Source of the DNA: Arenicola marina
Lineage: Eukaryota > Annelida > Polychaeta > Arenicolidae
Length of the DNA: 64,000 nucleotides
NCBI GenBank assembly: GCA_964019135.1
Contig: OZ025265.1
Location: forward strand, 25,085,143 to 25,149,142
Direction of reading: 5' to 3'
How positions within the stretch are numbered: position 1 is the stretch's first letter; each line of letters opens with the position of its first letter. The position numbers and the translations under genes are program-made. Below the pieces are notes generated by a model. It worked only from the letters and a program-made list of their open reading frames with translations. It searched no databases and was not told the origin of the DNA. Shown piece by piece: positions 58,501-64,000 of this stretch.

Positions 58501-61500
58501 CCATGTCACCAAATACAAGGATCGTCCCATGGCTCATTGATGTCACTTATTTTCCACACGTTGTAGCTGTTCAAATTTTAAGCTCCACCGACTTAGCCCC
58601 CCCCCGTCCCCAACCTAACGCCATGGCGCACGTGCCACGCCGTCCGACATATGAGGGACAGATCCAGATCCCTTCGTGACCTGCATCTTGGCGGGAGGCA
58701 AGGAAGTCCAGCGGTATACGGGGCACATAGGGTTTCATGGAGTGGGTGACCGGATCTGCGCAAATGAAGTAACTTCCTTGAAATCCGAAGGATATATATG
58801 ACACTGAGCGTGCGTGTGTGTGGGGGGGGGGGGGGTGGAGGGGGGGGGGGCTAGGGGTGGGGTTGGGGTATATATTTCCACTGAAGCCGTGGTGCAGAAA
58901 TTGTGCCTCTGGACATGTATTGCCCGAGCGGACAAACACGCCGGGAAGGCAGAACAAATGAAACTCTTGAGATTAACAAATTTAACTTACCGCAATGCTA
59001 TTTTATATATAATGATATGATGATATGATGTATTTCATATGCTTATTGAAAGTTTCTATTCATTATATTTATTATTAACTATGGTATATGTGTTGATCGA
59101 ACTGACAGTTCCGCAGGACCGAAACCGTCAAACCAGCTTTCTCGGTGATGCACGGTTTCGCGCAAACCGGTTTCGGTTCTTCTCTTGTCGAACATCAGTT
59201 CGGGCAAACTGATGCTTGCTTTGGAGGCTTCATCTTGCAGTTACAGTTGCGGTTACATGCAGATATGTGTATGTCATTCTCACTAAAAAATAACATGGAT
59301 GTGCCAAACGATCTTGGAATCACAATATTGCTCCACATTTTGTAAACGAAAACCATTAACTTTGCATAAACGAGAATAAAATCTACTAGGAAGCGGTGTT
59401 TGATGTAGGCATGATCAATTGGCAATAACAATTAAAGTTGCATATTGCGCTCTTTCCCGCCAAAAACTAAGACAAGACGACATATAAGTCTTATATCACA
59501 ATTTGCAGAAAACTCGATTGTACCAGTCTATAAATTCAGAAAGCAATGCTACTACTTATAACAAAGCATCGCGAAGCACAAAAACTGATGACGTTTACCA
59601 CTAAGTCTAAGTTGAAAACCTAAAAATTAAAAATTAAGAGACGGCAAGACAAACATGTTCGTCAGAATAAGAGACTCCATTTGGCAGTCTGGCATGCGCG
59701 GAATATAGACAAAAGAAATCTTGGATGATTCAAGGACTGTCTCTTATTTGTATTTTGATCTCTTTTGTTTTGGCGGGAAAGAACTCGATATACAAATTTA
59801 ACCTGTATTTTTATCATGTTCTACACGGACAAAACACCTACGACTAGCTATTCGCAGCGGAAAATTAACCATCGGGATATGGGTCGCTACCAACGGATCA
59901 AAAACCGTGGTCTCTATTTTCACCGCCAGATGGCATACATGCTCTGGAAACCGTCTACTGACTGTGCCGGGAAGTGTAATAGAATAATGTCACCAATACA
60001 TGACACGAATAGAGTTATAGCATAATGGGGCTATGCTGTTACTGTAACTTACGGATGCAACTAAATATAGATCCAAACTTGCGAAGTCTGTTCTACCTAA
60101 CAGAATACCCCAAGCGGCTACTTAAGACCGTCCTGTCATACCGCTGAAAACTCCAGACCCGCCAAGAGCCCTCTGGACAGCAAGAAGTCTGACGTCTACG
60201 AGTCCCCAAGTACTGTACCTGGACACGATGGTCGGTATGGCCATGTCCGCGCTCCTCGCCTCGGCATTTTTGGTTATGGGCTTCCTGCCGACGTCTTCTG
60301 CGTGGCTAACAGGTAAGTAAGCGTCGCGTTGTTATTCGAATTGAGTTGCGTTTCAAGTATTGAATCGCGTTTGCACTTAGCACCAATGGCCAGGCAGCAT
60401 GTCAGGAAACGTTAAGCCATAGAGCTATCTCGATTATTCATTCCGCTTTGCAATATAGAAGCATAATCTTGTGATGTGCCGAGTTGTGGCGACTGCGCAG
60501 ATACTATGGCTTGGTGTCGGGTTATGGTTAAAACTCGTCTCTCAAGCATTATTACTACTCTATTGTTTCTTCATATGAATCGAGTTCGATATTGTAGCCA
60601 GCAAACACACAAGATAAATCAGGTGCAGATAGACCTTTCCAGTATTTACTTGTAAAAACCATGCATCATTTCTTGTAAAAATAACTTTGCCTTTTATTGC
60701 CAATCTGATTCAAAACCTGTGGGGGCCGGCCCGATAGCTCAGTGGGCTGGAGCGCACGCATTGAGTGCTCTGGTCACCTGAGAGCCTAACGGCACGTGGA
60801 TCGATGGTTCGAGCCCTGCTGTGGCCATGTCTGTGTGGTCGCGGGATAAAGATCCCATGTCCTTCTTCGCAAAGAGTAGGGGGTTAACCCCGGGGACATG
60901 GCTTCACTCTCCCTTCCTTATCCCATTGACGCGATATGACCAAAAGTGGTTAAAGCATCCTGAATTTACAACCAACCAACCAACCAGTCAAAACCTGCGA
61001 TTAATGCCTGTTAAAGCAGCGGATATTGCGGCATACACATGGCAAGCACCAGCTCTCCTAATTCGACCCACAAGAGCTACCTTGACCTCACGCTAAAGAA
61101 TAGAGAAAGGGCTACCTCACAGAAAACAATGGCAGATAAATACTGAAACAGCAGGAGCTTCGCATACGGAATGGTGGGTCCCAGGCCCGGGGGGGGGGGG
61201 GGGCACTACATGTAGTTGGCTATACACATAAGTGCCGCCCAAATGACCCCTTTTTTCGCTTGTTTTCTCTCTTTCCTCGGAACAAAAACGGGCTTTTTCT
61301 CTCAATGCTCCTATCTGAGACTCAAAATTTCTCTCAATCCCCAAAGAAAAGAAATGGTCCATATGAAATGGCTAGCATAACAAACATACGACTGACCAGA
61401 AATGCTTACAATGTTTGTAAAACCTTATCCATACGTACACTAATGTGTATGCCGTAATAATAAACCTCTATATACGTTGCATATTTTTGAGCGCCTTATT

Positions 61501-64000
61501 TGGATGCCATTTTTTCACCAAAATACTCTCTCTCTCGAGGACCGAAAGATCCGCCCTTTTCTCTCGCTCTCCATGCGCCATACATGACCCGGGCGGCACA
61601 CCCCCATCACTGTTACAATATAGTGCCCCCCCCCCCCCCCCCGGGGTCCCAGGCTCCCAACGGGCCGCCGCGCACCACAGCATAGGCCGGTAAAATTTCG
61701 TAGCTCAACTAATGGTTAAAAATTAAGAAAACGGCAAGACATATATATGTTCGTCAGAATAAGCATTTGATTAATTCCTTCGCCGCATTTCAGGGAGAAT
61801 GAAATTCCCCCTATTTCACATGAATAAAGGTCATTGAATCCCCAAATTCTAAGGTTTAATCTGCATATGTTGAGGTTTTACGCCATGTCTATTTCTTATA
61901 TGATAATTACCAATACATGACATCACACATTATTTGAATTATGGATGAGAGCTGGCGTTGTATCAGCGTGTTATAACCTTTCTCTCCCTTGTAATGTATT
62001 AGACCGGGACTCATTGAATGCTTTGAATGAAATATGCCCCAGATTATGCCCCAGATTATGCCCCAGATGCCCAAACCGTTTTGCCTCATCAGGGACCTAT
62101 AGACGAGTGTTCTATCATTAGACCACTGAGGCTTCACCCGGCCGTTTGAACAAAGGAGGTTCCTGGGTTTCTGGGTACAGTTTATAGCCTTAAAGTGTTG
62201 CAGACCACGTCTGCCACACCAACATTTTTTATTTTTAAATGGGCGTCGTGTTGGCTTAAAAGCAATCGTCGTTTTGTAATATGAATCGGAAATTACCGTC
62301 TCAATCTTCTGGCAAATAAAAGCTGCGTGGACGGTCGCTGTGCAGTATACACTGTCTGACGTAATGAAGTGTCTTCAAATTATTATGTTGTCTTCTATTT
62401 CACTTCAACAAGGTTAGTCCAGCAGCCATCCGAAATGCATGGGTGAAGGACGAATCGCCACCTAGTGAAGGAAAGATTTTAGATGCCACGATTTATGACG
62501 TTTATAACGTTTGCCTTACAATTATGTGACCTTTCTTTGACCCCGACAGGTCGGCACTCTTCATGTCCGCCGGGATTCGCCCAGTCGCCCCGGGTGCCCA
62601 AGTGCTACCGCTTTGTGTTGATTCTACGGTCGTGGGAGGAGGCGAGGGAACAATGTCTGGCGGAGCGTGGGGTCCTTCTGCAACTCGCCAACCGCGCTGA
62701 GATCCACGCTCTCGTCGCTCTGGGTGAGTCACTGGCATTGCGCGGTTTCTTCCTCGAAAATAAACCAATCCAGACTCAATCAATCACTGGCCTCACTGTT
62801 GCTTTTATCCAATCGTGTGATCCAGTCTTCCGCGTCCGTTATGTCGGACAAACAAAGCAGCATGTCACTTTCTTGTCAGTTACAGGGATGAGTCCTTCTC
62901 ACTTGTACCAAACATCAGCTAAGATTGTCAATTTTTTTACTCACGATTGAGGAAAAGTACTCAAGCGTGGGCGGGGGCTTAGGGTCGGAGTATGGATCGG
63001 TCTATTGTGTTCCGACACCACGCCCCGCTCACGCTTGAGTCCATTTTCCTTAATCGTGAGTAGGAAATTGACAATCATAGCTGATGGTAAGTACAAGTGA
63101 GAAGTACTCATGTTTGAATATGACAAAAAATGCCATGCTGCTTTGTTTGTCCGACTTGTTTGTCCGACATAACGCACGTGAAAAAAACTTTTTTTTACCG
63201 CATGATTGGATAAAGCAACAGCGACGTCAGTGAATGATTGACAGCCTGGGTCGGTCTATTGGCATGCCTTGCACGTAAATCATACCGAGCACAACATGAA
63301 CACACGAGACTTACAACACAGTATGGAATTCAAAGTATGAGTAACCAAACAAAAATGAGCATTATTCATACGGCACTGCAGTAAATGGTGTCCAGCACTA
63401 TAACATGGACTGATGCATTTCCCTTTCATGACATTCACTTCACATCGAGTGAATCCATTGGAAGAAACCACACAGTCAATAGTTGAAATATCGTTGAAAT
63501 ATAATGTTATTATATGCACTGGTAAGCTTAGTAAGAGGTTGTAACCCCTTGTGCATCGACAAGGTCATTTTTTTGAAAGATTTACTCCGGACCCCCGCTG
63601 TAAGGCTCATAACTGCCATCGGCTACTGTATCTGTTTTCCAAAAATCTGGCAATTGTGTCACAAAAGCTAAATAATTTGACAGACGTTACCAGGAGAGAA
63701 ATGTAAAAGCCATGATGCTGAATCCAGATTCCTTTTCGAGGATTGAATATCAAACCTCTGCCCTATGTGATGTCGGAGTGAACCATGACCTGGGCATTCC
63801 TTAATCACTGTTCCTGTGTGGACGGGGTTTGCAATAATCAGCAGCTCCCCATTGCGTCTCATCGTGTTCGTCGCAAGTTTAACATATTCTCACGAAAGTC
63901 ATGTTTGTGTTAATTTCAGCCAACCAGGAGAATGTTCCCATTGAGATAGGCAGTCCCGCCGTTCACTTCTGGACCGGCGGGCGGCGCGTGGGAAGTTCCT
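55572..64000 (+). CDS. Type II membrane C-type lectin (3' end beyond window)
   Basis: Exons are 55572-56019 (donor CAG|GTGAGG), 62550-62723 (acceptor CCCGACAG, donor GTGAGT) and 63920 to beyond the window (acceptor TTAATTTCAG). All junctions are phase 1. Exon 1 gives a 120-residue Ser/Pro/Asp-rich cytoplasmic tail with two Yxx-hydrophobic motifs (Y25TDV, Y95ESL), possible endocytic or hemITAM-like signals, juxtamembrane C113 and C117, basic RERR, and a transmembrane helix at about 123-145. Exons 2-3 begin the CTLD: SSCPPGF, CYRF, SWEEAREQC, ALVAL, then VHFWTGGRR at the WIGL position. The sugar-binding and calcium residues lie beyond the edge, so ligand and calcium dependence are unknown. Likely a cell-surface pattern-recognition or adhesion receptor. 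Intron 1 is 6.5 kb and full of repeats and one gap. Confidence 0.85.
56120..56247 (+). mobile_element. GGATCCGCCCCTG MITE, copy in lectin intron 1
   Basis: Homologous to the MITE at 57774-57956 from AGACCATTTACCATATGAAA through CCAGCATATCTGGATCCG to the terminus TTTTCTGGATCCGCCCCTG. The left terminus is lost. Confidence 0.75.
56300..56508. repeat. Irregular ATCGACATGCGACATGG repeats
   Basis: Four to six irregular repeats of AA(A/G)TCGACA(T/C)GCGACATGG with variable spacers, running into the third assembly gap. Confidence 0.6.
56509..56708. other. Assembly gap (200 N)
   Basis: Placeholder gap within intron 1 of the C-type lectin gene, entered from the left by a tandem repeat. Confidence 0.95.
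57155..57297. repeat. GA/GGGA microsatellite
   Basis: Pure purine tract of GA and GGGA units on the plus strand. ORFs of Arg/Glu or Ser/Leu/Pro across it are artefacts. Confidence 0.95.
57774..57956. mobile_element. GGATCCGCCCCTG MITE, complete copy
   Basis: 183 bp with terminal inverted repeats CAGGGGCGG...CCGCCCCTG, flanked by the trinucleotide GTG on both sides (57771-57773 and 57957-57959), a possible 3-bp target duplication. The interior is C-rich and non-coding. Confidence 0.8.
58165..58405 (+). repeat. Interspersed repeat family A, copy 3 (3' half)
   Basis: Matches the 3' halves of the copies at 43.3 and 54.4 kb from TTCGTGAACTGGGAATG through GTGACATGGGAATAAAGAC to a C-run. The left half is missing. 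Confidence 0.75.
58406..59445. other. Lectin intron 1, no recognised element
   Basis: Contains G-runs at about 58820-58850 and a GAAACCG-rich inverted motif at 59110-59180. No exon is recognised. Confidence 0.3.
59450..59783. mobile_element. MITE with CTCTTTCCCGCCAAAA-type termini
   Basis: Inverted termini (left GCTCTTTCCCGCCAAAA, right reverse complement GTTCTTTCCCGCCAAAA) bound a 334-bp non-coding, AT-rich body. An internal phrase (AAAAATTAAGAGACGGCAAG) recurs near 61717, so fragments are dispersed. The superfamily is unknown. Confidence 0.65.
60228..60312 (+). CDS. Possible alternative first exon of the lectin gene
   Basis: A duplicate of the end of exon 1. From about 60148 the sequence aligns with exon 1 (CTCTGGACAGCAAGAAGTCT; GACGTCTACGAGTCCC), but about 50 bp covering the CxxxC/RERR region are lost and the frame shifts twice. 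From the ATG at 60228, 28 codons follow (MVGMAMSALLASAFLVMG, then FLPTSSAWLTG) to a consensus donor (ACAG|GTAAGT), again phase 1, matching lectin exon 2. The peptide has the shape of a cleavable signal peptide, hydrophobic core then SSA-W, rather than a type II anchor. If transcribed from its own promoter it would yield a secreted CTLD. It may equally be a dead exon. Confidence 0.4.
60720..60987 (+). mobile_element. tRNA-derived SINE, copy 5
   Basis: Full-length copy with intact A-box (GATAGCTCAGTGGGCTGGAG) and B-box (GGTTCGAGCCC) and an AACCAACCAACCAACCAG tail. It is flanked by the 10-bp duplication TCAAAACCTG (60710-60719 and 60988-60997). It lies in lectin intron 1, in sense orientation, and is among the youngest copies. 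Confidence 0.93.
60998..62030. other. Lectin intron 1, no recognised exon
   Basis: Holds a 17-G run (about 61188-61203) and an 18-C run (about 61624-61643), in partly inverted contexts (GGTGGGTCCCAGGCCCGG / CCGGGGTCCCAGGC). A dispersed AATTAAGAAAACGGCAAGAC fragment is at about 61723. No exon is recognised. Confidence 0.35.
62034..62145. repeat. 12-bp repeat and tRNA-like A-box
   Basis: Three copies of CCCCAGATTATG at about 62037-62070. These are followed on the minus strand by GCCTCAGTGGTCTAATGATA, a tRNA A-box half like those at 0.6 and 27.9 kb, and a partner GGACCTATAGACG phrase. Confidence 0.55.
62768..63261. mobile_element. Head-to-head pair of the CAATAGACC MITE
   Basis: Two inverted copies of the 15.6-kb MITE share a centre near 63005 and form a 494-bp imperfect palindrome in lectin intron 2. 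Shared phrases are TCACTGTTGCTTTTATCC, GTCGGACAAACAAAGCAGCA, TTGTCAATTTTTTTACTCAC and CGGTCTATTG. The outer right end (CGGTCTATTG) is intact. The outer left end is partly lost. Confidence 0.85.
63262..63919. other. 3' part of lectin intron 2
   Basis: Unique AT-rich sequence ending at the acceptor TTAATTTCAG. No element is recognised. Confidence 0.4.

Noticed and set aside
62483-62950. Single 155-codon ORF as the lectin gene
   Set aside because: Only 62550-62723 is exonic. The part upstream precedes a splice acceptor, and the part downstream reads into a MITE.

Overview
This is animal nuclear DNA: spliced exons with GT-AG introns, pol III SINEs, LINE, MULE, Harbinger and hAT-like remnants, many mini- and microsatellites, and three 200-base runs of N (assembly gaps). 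The host exons recognised are a type II membrane C-type lectin with an acidic, proline/serine-rich N-terminus and a Slp/MyRIP-type Rab27-binding exon. Together with the repeat style they fit an invertebrate deuterostome, most likely an amphioxus (Branchiostoma). That is inference; no species-specific marker was searched.

Layout. 0-18 kb is gene-poor. It holds an 80-bp tandem repeat at the left edge, tRNA-derived repeats, a 5'-truncated Tx1/L1-like LINE with clear target-site duplications (TSDs), SINE copies, minisatellites, a first gap, a 17-bp satellite (11.4-12.65 kb) and a second LINE remnant (17.1 kb). A candidate minus-strand membrane exon lies at 4.8-5.0 kb beside a cluster of TGACGTCA sites. 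The first coding exon of a synaptotagmin-like/MyRIP-like gene is on the minus strand at 18.3-18.4 kb. 21.4-27.8 kb is one 6.4-kb satellite of about 105 copies of a 61-bp unit. 27.8-31.8 kb is a 1.95-kb tandem duplication whose second copy runs into the second gap, and directly after the gap lies a 1.2-kb near-perfect palindrome carrying the same small ORF in both arms (32.0-33.2 kb). 34-42 kb is a graveyard of PIF/Harbinger, MULE and Ty3/Gypsy remnants.

44.6-50.1 kb holds the most notable locus, an apparently intact three-exon plus-strand gene of about 352 codons. It begins with an RFX-like winged-helix DNA-binding domain and ends with a short segment resembling the N-terminal part of P-element/THAP9-type transposases. 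Its first intron contains a hAT-like MITE, a decayed PIF1-like helicase on the opposite strand and a SINE.

55.5-64 kb is a C-type lectin gene on the plus strand: a first exon for the cytoplasmic tail and transmembrane segment, two exons for the start of the lectin fold (all phase 1), and the rest beyond the window. A second, shorter exon at 60.2 kb, a diverged duplicate of the membrane exon, has the same splice phase. If used, it would replace the membrane anchor with a signal peptide, so one locus could make membrane-bound and secreted lectins. The introns carry several MITE families, a TSD-flanked SINE and the third gap.
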